This document shows positions 43,357 to 51,845 of a stretch of 64,000 bases of DNA, in pieces. Source of the stretch: Streptomyces sp. NBC_00376. GTDB lineage: Bacteria > Actinomycetota > Actinomycetes > Streptomycetales > Streptomycetaceae. The stretch spans positions 310,001 to 374,000 of the forward strand of contig NZ_CP107962.1 of NCBI RefSeq assembly GCF_036077095.1, written 5' to 3'. The notes below the pieces were generated by a model that was given only the letters and a program-made list of their open reading frames with translations, had not been told where the DNA came from and did no database searches. Position 1 is the first letter of the stretch. Each line of letters opens with the position of its first letter. The position numbers and the translations under genes were made by a program.

Positions 43357-44499
43357 ATGTCATCTCTCAACGCAGGAGGTGAGCGGGAGAAGCTGGTCTC
43401 CAAGCTGCCCGCATCCCTCCGACAGGCCCTCAAGGTCCGAGCGGCCCAGCTCTCCGTCGATGTCCAGGACGCTGTCACCGCTGGTGTGCAGCTCTGGCAG
43501 TCCCAGAGTGCTCCACTCCCCCACATTGAGACCGCAGGCGCAGAATCCTTCGGTACCTGGCTTCCTGAAGGTCTCTATGACTCCTTCAAAGGCGACTGCC
43601 GCCAACGAGGCGTCTCCTACATCCAAGGCCTTGCCCAGGCAGTGGCTCTGTGGCTGGAGCGGAACCCCGCCGACAACGACACCGTCTCTGTGCGCCGAAT
43701 CGTGGTGTGCAACCAGAAGGGGGGTGTCGGTAAGACTGCAGTGTCCGCCGGTACCGCCCAGGCATTCGCCGAACGCGGATTGCGCGTCCTTCTCGTTGAC
43801 TACGACCCACAAGGCCACCTCTCGCACCAGCTCGGCCTCAAGGCCATCCCGGCCGGCCAGGAAAGCCTCGTCACTCACATGCTCAACCGTGACGAAACCA
43901 AGCAGTCCCTGATCGACCTCACCGTCGTCATAGAGGGCGCCAAGTTCGGAGACCGGCTCCGTGTCCTGCCGGCGGCCTTCGATGCGTTCCTCCTCGACTC
44001 CGGACTCACTGTCTTCCGAGGCCCCCGACACGCCGCTCTGGAGCGGGCCCTGGCTCCCATCGAGGAGCACTTCGACGTCATCGTCGTCGACTCCCCGCCC
44101 AGCCTCGGCCTCGCCATGGACGCCGGCCTCGTGTACGGCCGACAGCGTGATGGCGAGAAGCCCGGGGCCTCAGGACTCCTCATCCCCGTCGAAGCCGAAG
44201 ACACCTCCGCCCAGGCCTACGGCATGCTCATCAACCAGGTCGTATCGCTGACACGGGACTACGACATCACCGTGGACCAACTCGGACTCGTCGTGAACAA
44301 ATACGACTCCCGACGCGGTTTCATCGCCACCTCCTCACTCGACAAGTGGAAGGCGCTCGGCACTCCGCCCGTGCTGTCGGTCATCCCGGACGTCAAGGAG
44401 CAGCGCGAAGCCGTTCGCATGCAACGGCCGCTCCTCGACTACGCCCCCGAGTCCGACCAGTCCCACAGCATGCGGCAGATCGTCCGAGGGCTGGCATGA
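43357..44499 (+). CDS. parA: ParA-family partition ATPase
   Basis: 380 residues. Residues ~1-105 are an N-terminal extension with ribbon-helix-helix-like stretches (KLPASLRQALKVRAAQLSVD). The deviant Walker A NQKGGVGKTAVSAGTAQAFA starts near residue 118, followed by LLVDYDPQGHLSHQLG (Walker A') and VIVVDSPPSLGLAMDAG (Walker B). The C-terminal KALGTPPVLSVIPDVKEQRE is typical. It moves plasmid copies along the nucleoid. The N-terminal extension suggests it also binds DNA and represses its promoter (type Ia-like). Coupled to parB by an ATGA overlap. Confidence 0.95.
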   Translation: MSSLNAGGEREKLVSKLPASLRQALKVRAAQLSVDVQDAVTAGVQLWQSQSAPLPHIETAGAESFGTWLPEGLYDSFKGDCRQRGVSYIQGLAQAVALWLERNPADNDTVSVRRIVVCNQKGGVGKTAVSAGTAQAFAERGLRVLLVDYDPQGHLSHQLGLKAIPAGQESLVTHMLNRDETKQSLIDLTVVIEGAKFGDRLRVLPAAFDAFLLDSGLTVFRGPRHAALERALAPIEEHFDVIVVDSPPSLGLAMDAGLVYGRQRDGEKPGASGLLIPVEAEDTSAQAYGMLINQVVSLTRDYDITVDQLGLVVNKYDSRRGFIATSSLDKWKALGTPPVLSVIPDVKEQREAVRMQRPLLDYAPESDQSHSMRQIVRGLA

Positions 44500-45563
44500 A
44501 GAAGTCAGACGCTCTCGGAGCATCCGCCACCTTCGATGCCGTCAGCCAGCCCATCAGCAGCCGCGCCGCATCCTTCGCCCGATACGCCGGACAAGGTGAC
44601 GACCCCACCCCGGCGCCCAGCACCGAAGCCCAGACCGCTTCACCGCGACTGGACGTCACACAGCTAGCTCACAACCCATTCAATCCCAGGGAAGAGCTCA
44701 AAGCCGTCGAGGACATGGCAGACAGTCTCACCGCGCGAGGCGTCATCCAGCCCCTCACCGTCGTGACCCGTGTCGCGTTCCTCAGCGCACACCCCGGACA
44801 CGACACCGAACTCGGATCTGCCACGCACGTCGTCGTCGACGGAAACCGTCGCCTGGCCGGCGCCAACCTGGCAGGCCTGGACGACGTGCCTGTCCACATC
44901 GACAACTCGCTCGCGGAAAGCGCCGACACTCTTCTGGAAACGGCCCTCACAGCAGCTATCCAGCACGAGAGCCTTGATCCGCTAGACGAAGCCAAAGCGC
45001 TGGAACGCCTTGTGGAAGTCCACGGCTCGCAGCGTGCGGTCGCCCGTGCCCTTGGAAAGTCCAGCCCCTGGGTGACCCAGCGACTCGCTCTTCTGAAGCT
45101 CACTCCCGACCTTCAGCAAGCGGTCGAGAACAAAAGCCTGCCCGTCGAGGTCGCCCGTAATATCGGACAGCTGCCGCCACAGCAGCAACACCACGCTGCC
45201 GAAGAGGCCCTGAGTGCCCGAGCCGAACGCAAGCAGCGACGACGGGGTCGGGGTGCTAACGCCGTTAGCACCCCGACCAAGAACACAGCTGCAGAACCAT
45301 GTGCTAACGGCGGCGTTAGCACCCCAGCTACCAGGGAACCGGATACTGGTACTCCCCCAGCCGCGGACGAAACTAAGCGGTCAGACGAGGCAGGGATGAC
45401 AACCACCGACGTCGACCTCCCTGCGCCTCGCAAGGCCGTAGTGAAGATGCCGTGGCAGGACGGGGAAAAGGTTGCAGACATCGTGATCGAGAAGATGGGG
45501 GAGGAGCAGCGAGAAGTCCTCCTGCAGAGACTGATCGCAGCGCGCACGGTGTCTGGGGCGTAG
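44496..45563 (+). CDS. parB: ParB-family centromere-binding protein
   Basis: 355 residues from ATG 44496. The ParB/sulfiredoxin N-domain is seen (AHNPFNPREELKAVEDMADS, GVIQPLTVVTR, HVVVDGNRRLAGANLAG); the usual GERR CTP-binding box reads DGNRR. The HTH follows (HGSQRAVARALGKSSPWVTQ). A linker near 255-330 is encoded by DNA that contains two parS-like palindromes, and a C-terminal dimer domain ends the protein. It binds parS and stimulates ParA. Confidence 0.94.
   Translation: MKKSDALGASATFDAVSQPISSRAASFARYAGQGDDPTPAPSTEAQTASPRLDVTQLAHNPFNPREELKAVEDMADSLTARGVIQPLTVVTRVAFLSAHPGHDTELGSATHVVVDGNRRLAGANLAGLDDVPVHIDNSLAESADTLLETALTAAIQHESLDPLDEAKALERLVEVHGSQRAVARALGKSSPWVTQRLALLKLTPDLQQAVENKSLPVEVARNIGQLPPQQQHHAAEEALSARAERKQRRRGRGANAVSTPTKNTAAEPCANGGVSTPATREPDTGTPPAADETKRSDEAGMTTTDVDLPAPRKAVVKMPWQDGEKVADIVIEKMGEEQREVLLQRLIAARTVSGA
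45252..45272. other. parS: Candidate parS inside parB
   Basis: The same GTGCTAACG-C-CGTTAGCAC core as at 43256, here extended to 16-bp arms (GGTCGGGGTGCTAACG and its inverse, 45247-45279). Confidence 0.65.
45301..45322. other. parS: Second parS-like site inside parB, altered centre
   Basis: GTGCTAACG and CGTTAGCAC arms separated by GCGG instead of C, 28 bp after the site before. It may be a weaker site. Confidence 0.5.
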
Positions 45564-45580
45564 CTGGAGTGCGTGAATCG

Positions 45581-45620
45581 CAGATGGGCGTGGCCGAACT
45601 CGTTCGGCCACGCCCATCTG
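45581..45620 (+). terminator. Strong terminator behind parB
   Basis: Arms 45581-45599 and 45602-45620 form a 19-bp perfect stem with a 2-nt loop; 17 nt after the parB stop. Confidence 0.85.
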
Positions 45621-45978
45621 CTGTTACCACCCGCACTGTGGGCGGAGCTAGTCGGAATCTGAGGGCCGATTCTTGGCCGCGACGGTGACAGGTCTTCTGG
45701 CTCGATCCCTTGGACTGTGTACAGAGCGCGGTTTTCTTGGCCAGCTTTGACTTACTGGACTGGCCACGACGTTCTTCACAGGGCGTCTACCGCGGCACCG
45801 GAGGCTCGCCCGTTCCGCGACCCCTTTTTGGCGACGGCCGTTGCACGGCAGTGTTCCGACCTCTTGTAGATCCATCGCGCCCAGTAGGCATGGCGCGTTG
45901 CCTGGTTGATGTGGCGTGAGCCGTGATGGCCGATTCGTGCTCTATCGACGCCTGCTGTGAGGTGGTGGGCTGGGTGTT
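45621..45978. other. Gene-free stretch
   Basis: No supported frame; nothing repeated or structured stands out apart from the terminator before it. Confidence 0.4.
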
Positions 45979-46467
45979 GTGTCGGGGATCATCGCGGCCG
46001 CTATTGCCGTTATCGGAACGCTGCTCGGGGCAGTCGTTGCACACCGTTATCAGGAGAAGACTGCAGCTCTGTCTGCTCTTCGCGCCAAATGCGAGCGGAG
46101 TCACCAGCATCTCCTCGATGCATGTGCCGATTTCCTTGCCTTGGCGGAGGACTATCGGCGGGCCCGGGCCCAGTACGACCGGTGGACAAGCCAGCATGCA
46201 GTGGAATCCGAGGCGGTTCTTGCGACCCGGGCTGAGTCGTATCGCCTCTACGTGGAAGTTCGCAGTAGTGCCTTCCGTCTCCGTCTCGTCGCCCATGGTT
46301 TGCAGGCGCAGGACCTGGCTGAGCACGCCACTTATATCCAGGTGCGGACACGAGAGATCATCTTGGCTGAGACCAAGGCCGACATGCTCGCCCGAGGCGA
46401 GGTTGCAGAGCATGCATGTGATGCCTTCGTGGTCCGTGCCAGAGAGGCCCTGGCTGAAATGACGTAG
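45979..46467 (+). CDS. Single-pass membrane protein (162 aa)
   Basis: GTG 45979. Residues ~3-21 (IIAAAIAVIGTLLGAVVAHR) form a membrane anchor. The rest is a long, charged helix bundle (TAALSALRAKCERSHQHLLD, LAEDYRRARAQYDR, EVRSSAFRLRLVAHGL). Such proteins are widespread and uncharacterised in Streptomyces. Codon pattern supports coding. Start choice is uncertain because no clear ribosome site is seen. Confidence 0.7.
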   Translation: MSGIIAAAIAVIGTLLGAVVAHRYQEKTAALSALRAKCERSHQHLLDACADFLALAEDYRRARAQYDRWTSQHAVESEAVLATRAESYRLYVEVRSSAFRLRLVAHGLQAQDLAEHATYIQVRTREIILAETKADMLARGEVAEHACDAFVVRAREALAEMT

Positions 46468-46978
46468 GCAGTCTCCCGGTATTCACCGGCGACTCCGCGG
46501 CCAGTCGCGGAGGAGCAACCGGCTCGCTGAAGAGAGGGCGTTGGTCCGGCCAACGGACAGAGACCGGATCAGGCGGACGGCTTCGCGGCCGACCTTGTCG
46601 TTGATCTGGTCCCTTGACAGGCTGCCTGCGATGGAGACGCAACTGGGCAGGGGAGGAAATCAGTACGCGGCATTCGGGTCCGGTGTCATCCCGGCCAGAA
46701 CAGGGTTGTCAGGCGCTGAACGCTGCGACTGCCCTCACGACGTACGCCCAGGGGGATCAGGGCAGCACGGGCCGGCAGGCGCACACCACCAGTGAACGCC
46801 ACCCGAGTGCCCGCGCCTTCTGGCGCCGCCGCTACGCCGAGCAGGGGCGAGGGAGAGCGGGGCGAGCTCTACCGGGACGCTACTGCCGCTGCGTCCCTCG
46901 CGTCCTTTCGACTGGTGCCGGAGCTTTGCGGCCCGGCCTGCTGGTGTTGCGCTTCTTACTGTTCATGGGGTTCTTCTG
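46468..46978. other. Gene-free stretch
   Basis: No convincing frame on either strand. It separates two convergent genes and contains no obvious terminator. Confidence 0.4.
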
Positions 46979-48529
46979 TCAGAAGGCGAGGACGGGTTCC
47001 ATCTCGGTCAGGCGGAGTGCAGCGAGGGCCTGGTCGACGAGGTTGCTGGTGAGGAGCTGACGGACTGCGGTGTCGGTCATGGTGTGAAGCAGTGACCGGA
47101 CGTAAGTAGGGTCGGCGGTTGCGTAGGCGCGGTGGATGCCGATTTCCTGCGGAGTGAGCGCGCGCAGGTCGAGGTCACCAGCCGCGTACATGGGCTCGTT
47201 CTCTTCGTCGGAGCGGGTAGGGCGAGGGGCGTTCGCTGCCTGCAACGCGGCCCTGATGGCGCCCTGTGCTTCACGAACCCTGCTGCTGGCCGGAACACGG
47301 TGCGGGGCGCGCTGGTCGTATCCGGCGTGCCGGAAGTGCTCCTGTGCCCGGGACTCTTGCCATTCAAGAACCATGAGGCGGCGGCTGTTGGGGTCGGCGT
47401 ACAGCAGGTGGGAGCCCTTGATCCGGTGGGCGAGGAGACCGGACGGCCGGCGGGTGTCCGCCGGGTCGATGGGGCTGTGCTCCTCGGCGGCGGCCTGGAC
47501 CTCGCGCCATGTCCATCCTTCGTCGGCGCAGTGCCGAGCGATCCACGAGATGCGGGGGACGGAAGCGCGCTGTAGCCAGGGCACGTTGGTGACGAGCTCG
47601 TGGCCGAGCTGGTAGCGGCGACCGGTCTTGTTCAGCTTCTGCGGCCTGTGGCCGGCTTTCTTCTGAGGGGGGTGACTGGTGCTCCCGCTGGCGAGTTTTG
47701 TCTCAGAGGGAGAGGTGGAGATTGCTGTGGGAGAAGACGTTGAGGTACCACCCTCCATTGGGGTGCAACGTGACCTGCCCCAATTGGGGGTGCGGGTCCG
47801 GCGGCGGCGTACCTTTCGGGCGGCCTTCTTCGCGAGCCTTCCGATGAGCTTCCGCCCCTCTTCGGCGATCCCGACCGGGACACGGGTGTGCGCGGGGGCG
47901 GTTTCGTCGTGCTGCACCGTGCGGATGCCGAGGGCCTCGTCGAACTCGGCAGGGATGACCCGCTCATACACGGATGCCTGGCGGATGCTGCCGGTGATGC
48001 GGGTGCCTTTGGTGCGGTACACGAGGAGGCCGGCCTCGCGGAGCATGTCGAGGTGGTACTGCACGGTCCGCCTGGACAGCTTCAGCTTACGGGTGAGGTA
48101 GTTGACTCCGGGCCGGCACTCGGTGAGCGCGGACAGCTCCTGGGCGACGAGCACAGTAGTGGGCCCCCACTTCGGTCCGTGGATGCGGGACGGGGTGTAC
48201 AGGCCGGAGCCGCCTACCCAGTGGACGGCTTGCATCCAGGAGTAGGGGCAGGTCGTGAGGCGGCCGGTCGTGGTGGAGACCCACTGGGCGGTTGCGGGTA
48301 CTCGCAGGGCTTCCTGACGCCTGGGCTTGCCATTGCACTCGTGCACGCGTTCGGACGTGTTGTGGGGGATGTCCGTGTCGTGAGGGGTTTGCTGGCACGG
48401 GATGCCTTCGGAGGCGGGTGACTTTTGCCATGAATCGGGCGTCCGGGCGTGCGGAAGCTGACAAACGGCAGCCGCGTACGGCACTATGTACCTGCTTTCA
48501 CTATCGAGAACGCCAAAGGGAGCTCTCAC
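46979..48529 (-). CDS. Winged-helix replication-type/regulatory protein
   Basis: Up to 516 residues; the first ~60 may be non-coding, with GTG/ATG starts nearer 48350 possible. The core has a winged helix: LTECRPGVNYLTRKLKLSRR then TVQYHLDMLREAGLLVYRTK. A basic linker (KKAARKVRRRRTRTPN), a Ser/Thr stretch and a second helical domain with WIARHCADEGWTWREVQAAA follow, as in replication-associated proteins of Streptomyces plasmids. No catalytic motif. It may be a second replication initiator or control protein; its place beside parAB supports a maintenance role. Confidence 0.65.
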   Translation of the reverse strand: MRAPFGVLDSESRYIVPYAAAVCQLPHARTPDSWQKSPASEGIPCQQTPHDTDIPHNTSERVHECNGKPRRQEALRVPATAQWVSTTTGRLTTCPYSWMQAVHWVGGSGLYTPSRIHGPKWGPTTVLVAQELSALTECRPGVNYLTRKLKLSRRTVQYHLDMLREAGLLVYRTKGTRITGSIRQASVYERVIPAEFDEALGIRTVQHDETAPAHTRVPVGIAEEGRKLIGRLAKKAARKVRRRRTRTPNWGRSRCTPMEGGTSTSSPTAISTSPSETKLASGSTSHPPQKKAGHRPQKLNKTGRRYQLGHELVTNVPWLQRASVPRISWIARHCADEGWTWREVQAAAEEHSPIDPADTRRPSGLLAHRIKGSHLLYADPNSRRLMVLEWQESRAQEHFRHAGYDQRAPHRVPASSRVREAQGAIRAALQAANAPRPTRSDEENEPMYAAGDLDLRALTPQEIGIHRAYATADPTYVRSLLHTMTDTAVRQLLTSNLVDQALAALRLTEMEPVLAF

Positions 48530-48742
48530 TCACTACGTGAAGGTGAAGTGGTTCGTGGAGAACCTGAAAGTCGCTCGACCTGCTCGGACCTGGTCGCCAA
48601 ACCGGATCCGGAAGTTCGGGCCTTAGCTCGGTCGCCAAACCGAGCCGTGTGAAGAGGCCGCGCATGGTGCGCCAACACCAGCGGCCAGCGGTAGAGGTAG
48701 TGCCCCCGCCAAGGGGCCCAGGGCCTCCCGCTCAGAACGTCG

Positions 48743-49222
48743 CTACGTCACCTGATCTCCCTTACTGGGTGAGGTCTGCCCCTGTGCCTCTCCGGCCAGG
48801 AAGTCATTGCGGAACCCGCCCCGGGCGGCGACACGGAGCATGTCCTGCAACCGGTCACTCAGGCCGCTGGGGCTGCCCAGGGTTTCGTTCCACCTCGACC
48901 GGTGGCCGGGGTGGCGGCGCCACGTGCGGGTGAAGTACCGCATAATGCTGCACGGGAAGCCGTCCGAACCATGGCGGGTGAAGCAGCGTGCCCAGCTCTT
49001 GCCGTCGCTACCCATGCAGGTGGCGCGCTGAGTGACGGCAAGGCCGGGGGAGACGAGCCGGTCGACAGCATGGTCCGGCTCCGGACCCGCCGGCCGGGTC
49101 TCGGCTGCGGTCAGCTCTTCGGCCAGGCGCGCGTACACAAGTCCCTCGGCGAGGAACTCCCGCTCGAAGTCGGGGTTGCCGGGGGAGAGGCAGACAAGGA
49201 GAGCCTCGCCTTGCGCGGTCAT
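48743..49222 (-). CDS. Hypothetical protein (159 aa), coupled to a 39-aa peptide gene
   Basis: ATG 49222 overlaps the stop of the 39-aa gene (ATGA). The N-terminal half is helical and acidic (NPDFEREFLAEGLVYARLAE), the middle has Cys residues (ATCMGSDGKSWARCFTRHGS, GFPCSIMRYF) and the end is basic. No family is recognised. The first residues (MTAQGEALLVCLSPGN) suggest a cytoplasmic protein. Confidence 0.65.
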   Translation of the reverse strand: MTAQGEALLVCLSPGNPDFEREFLAEGLVYARLAEELTAAETRPAGPEPDHAVDRLVSPGLAVTQRATCMGSDGKSWARCFTRHGSDGFPCSIMRYFTRTWRRHPGHRSRWNETLGSPSGLSDRLQDMLRVAARGGFRNDFLAGEAQGQTSPSKGDQVT

Positions 49223-49338
49223 GCGATGACGCGGGCAGTGGTGACAGGGCCCGAGCGGTGCGTCGCCGGTGTGATCTTCACGGCGGACTGCTGGGTCCCA
49301 CTGTCTGTATCCCCGGTAATCCGGGTACTCTTTGCCAT
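49219..49338 (-). CDS. 39-aa Thr/Ser-rich peptide
   Basis: ATG 49338 with AGAAGG ~8-10 nt upstream; ends in an ATGA overlap with the 159-aa gene. The peptide MAKSTRITGDTDSGTQQSAV... is rich in Thr, Ser and Ala and has no Cys. It might be a ribosomally made peptide precursor, an antitoxin-like partner or a leader; sequence alone does not decide. Confidence 0.55.
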   Translation of the reverse strand: MAKSTRITGDTDSGTQQSAVKITPATHRSGPVTTARVIA

Positions 49339-49964
49339 AGAACTGGCACCTTCTTCTCGAGAGGTTGGGTGTCGGTCCGGCCCCGCTCCTGGGTGTGCAA
49401 CCACCCGGGACTCCAGCGGGGCCTTTCCTCTGCCTTGGTGACTCCTTCCGGCACATCTCAATTCTGAGTGGTCGTCTGGCGTCAGGCCCAGCCTATCTGT
49501 TCGGCTCACCACTTGTTCACGGCTTGCTAATCGTGTCGTTGGTCGGACTTGTCATCAGACACGCAGCTCATCGCACAACTGTGGGGGCAGGCCGCCGACC
49601 CGGACCGGATGCCGGCTTTAACCTGCCGGGCACACCTGTCACGTGTCAGTGACTGCAGTCCGCTAGTACTCGCCACCGCGCCACCGATTCCAGGACACTG
49701 GCTCCTTGGACCGAGACGATCGGGGCCAGCAACAAGCCCTCATCGGAGCACCAGAGAGCAGCTGCCAGCATCAGTGCTGCCGTAAGTGCCACCTTCTCAC
49801 CGCCCATGATTCCCAACACACCGGATACGGACACGAATGCGACCCCACCCGCCGGCTACGCCGCGCCATCGAGCACTACTTCGGGCAGGAAGCAGCTCTC
49901 GAAACAAGAATCGTTTCCGTGTCAAGAGTGACGCTCTAGTCGAGCGCATCGAGACGGGCTCCGA
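49339..49964. other. Gene-free stretch
   Basis: Short frames on both strands (for example 49646-49834 minus, hydrophobic) lack ribosome sites and family resemblance. Nothing is supported. Confidence 0.4.
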
Positions 49965-50414
49965 GTGAAGGAACTGCTCACGGTCCTGGAGGCGCTGACC
50001 GACCGCAGTCCAGACAAACGAGACGTCGCCGCCGCAGCACTCGGAGATCTCCTGCGTGGCACCGCGCTCGACGCCGAATCCGCCTGCCTGATTGTCGGAC
50101 GCCTCGTCGGCGTGGCCGTCAACGACCCCGTGACCAACGTCCGTGAGTCCGCCTTGAACTCGATCAGTGAAGCGTTCAATCGCCACAACCTGCCCTTGGG
50201 CCTTGTCGAACCGCTGGCCCAGGCCATGCCGACGATGGAACGTGAACTCCTTGCGCACACTCTCTAAATCTTCGGCGCCACGCATGACCTGCGGGCCTAC
50301 CCGCTCATCGAGTCCTTCCTTCACCACCTTGACCCGGATGTACGCGAGGAAGCACGCCTTGCAGCAGCTGAGATCGCCACATCTGAGCCGGAAGACCGCA
50401 TCAACAGCAGATGA
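49965..50414 (+). pseudogene. HEAT-repeat protein with in-frame stop
   Basis: GTG 49965 opens a frame with helical pairs of HEAT type (DKRDVAAAALGDLLRGTALD, VTNVRESALNSISEAFNRHN). It stops at TAA 50265-50267, but the same frame continues directly with DLRAYPLIESFLHHLDPDVR and EEARLAAAEIA to TGA 50412-50414, which is plainly the next HEAT repeat. One nonsense change therefore splits a ~149-residue protein. The first 100 residues could still fold. Confidence 0.7.
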
Positions 50415-50880
50415 CAATGGTTCTTCACGGCTGGCGGCCGCAGTCGATGACCGTTGAGGGGAGTCACCACCGTGCAGGTCGATTTGATGTGATGCGTCGA
50501 CCTCAGATCCCCTTACTCGGTGGCCCGTGCACCGTATGCGGCCAGCGTGTCTCGAGAGACCCTGATGGTGGCAAGTGCTACGTGGCGCAGGGCGGTCTTG
50601 TTCCGCTCTATCGGGCCCTCTGCCGGGCCAGGTACATCTCTGTCGCAGTCAAACCTCCGGAACTGTGTCCGCTATCCCGTCGACGAGTGCATGTTCCAGT
50701 TTGGTCGCCTTCCGGCGATCTTTGGCAGAGCGTCGTTCTTGTCGATGTGGCCGATGAGAAGGCTGGTGCCCTGGTGGGTCAAAATTGGAGGGTAGCTCCG
50801 GAACTTCGTCAGGAGCGATCCTAAGGATGGGCCAAACGCAGTCGGTCGGAATCCAGTGCCATTGGCGTTATGGGAGATGC
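50415..50880. other. Gene-free stretch with possible debris
   Basis: A frame at ~50480-50824 includes CTVCGQRVSRDPDGGKCY but nothing recognisable after it. The region leads into an IS5 fragment and is probably decayed mobile DNA. Confidence 0.4.
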
Positions 50881-51000
50881 CCGACACAGCCCTCGCGAGC
50901 GTAGACACCCGCTCTGCGGGCTCACGCGGCGGATGGCCACCCGGCTTCGACAAGGAGCGGCACAAGAAGCGGAACACTGTCGAACGCGCGCCGAGCTGCT
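50881..51000 (+). pseudogene. Fragment of an IS5-family transposase
   Basis: DTALASVDTRSAGSRGGWPP and GFDKERHKKRNTVERA match the C-terminal part of IS5-type DDE transposases (the RNTVER block contains the catalytic Glu). The sequence before and after does not continue the protein, so only ~40 residues remain. Confidence 0.6.
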
Positions 51001-51493
51001 GCTCGACGCCGGGTACGGCGACGAGGCGATGACGGAAGCGAGAGTGGGCGCGGCGGGCCGAGGTACAGCGTGTGTACGGTGGAGGCCGCGGGGCGCCGAT
51101 GGAAGCAGACAAGGGAAGGCTGCGAGCGGCGGGACGGCGGACGAGTGCGGAGCTGGGTACAGCTGACGTGGCATCAGATCCCTCGGGGCGGCGGAGAGAG
51201 GAATGCCGCCGTGCTCTCGAGCAACGTAGAAGCCCCGCACGTTGGTGTACGAGGCTCTACGACTCTGCTGTTATCCCTTACCGGGAGGATGAAAACGGAG
51301 CCAAGACTCCACTCCAAACGATACAGAGGTTGCGATTCTCGCCCTGGATGCCTGCCCGCACTCGAGTAACGGCGGATTCGGGTTCGTCGGATTTCCCAGG
51401 GTTCCTGTGAGTGGACGCTACCGGTTGTGCCTGACAGGTATACACACCGGCTGCCCTGCGGGGGAGTGGATCAGTGAGTGGTGAAAGCGGCGT
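51001..51493. other. Gene-free stretch
   Basis: No frame with support. It lies between the IS5 fragment and the DUF6000-like fragment. Confidence 0.4.
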
Positions 51494-51770
51494 TCACGGG
51501 GACGCCGTGCCAGAGAAGCAGAGTCGGCTGGCCAGAAGCAGGTCGTCGAGGACATCGCGGAAGTGTTCACGGCGGTCGAAGCCGATCAGCCAGGCGGCTG
51601 TGAGGCGGGAGCGCCATTCGCTCTCCAGCAGGATCTCGAGTTCTTCGTCGGTGATCGTGTGGGCGGCAGCACTCAGGGCCTGAAGAAAGGGGGTGCGCTT
51701 GCTCTCGTCTTCTCGCGTGTAGTTGGCGTGGATGAGGTGCAGGTAGCGCCTGGCTCCCTGCGTTTCGCCC
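51494..51770 (-). pseudogene. C-terminal fragment of a DUF6000-like protein
   Basis: The minus-strand frame ending at TGA 51494 reads GARRYLHLIHANYTREDESK, LEILLESEWRSRLTAAWLIG and HFRDVLDDLLLASRLCFSG, which resembles the C-terminal half of the DUF6000 family. There is no start codon with a ribosome site, and the N-terminal half is missing. It lies just behind the last gene of the VMAP operon. The family name is from memory of its SEWRSRL..AWLIG pattern and should be checked. Confidence 0.5.
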
Positions 51771-51845
51771 CGACTCGTGAGAGTGGTAGATCGAGGGCCG
51801 GTTTCGGAGAAATCCGCGACCGGCCCTCGACCGTTCGGCCATGAG

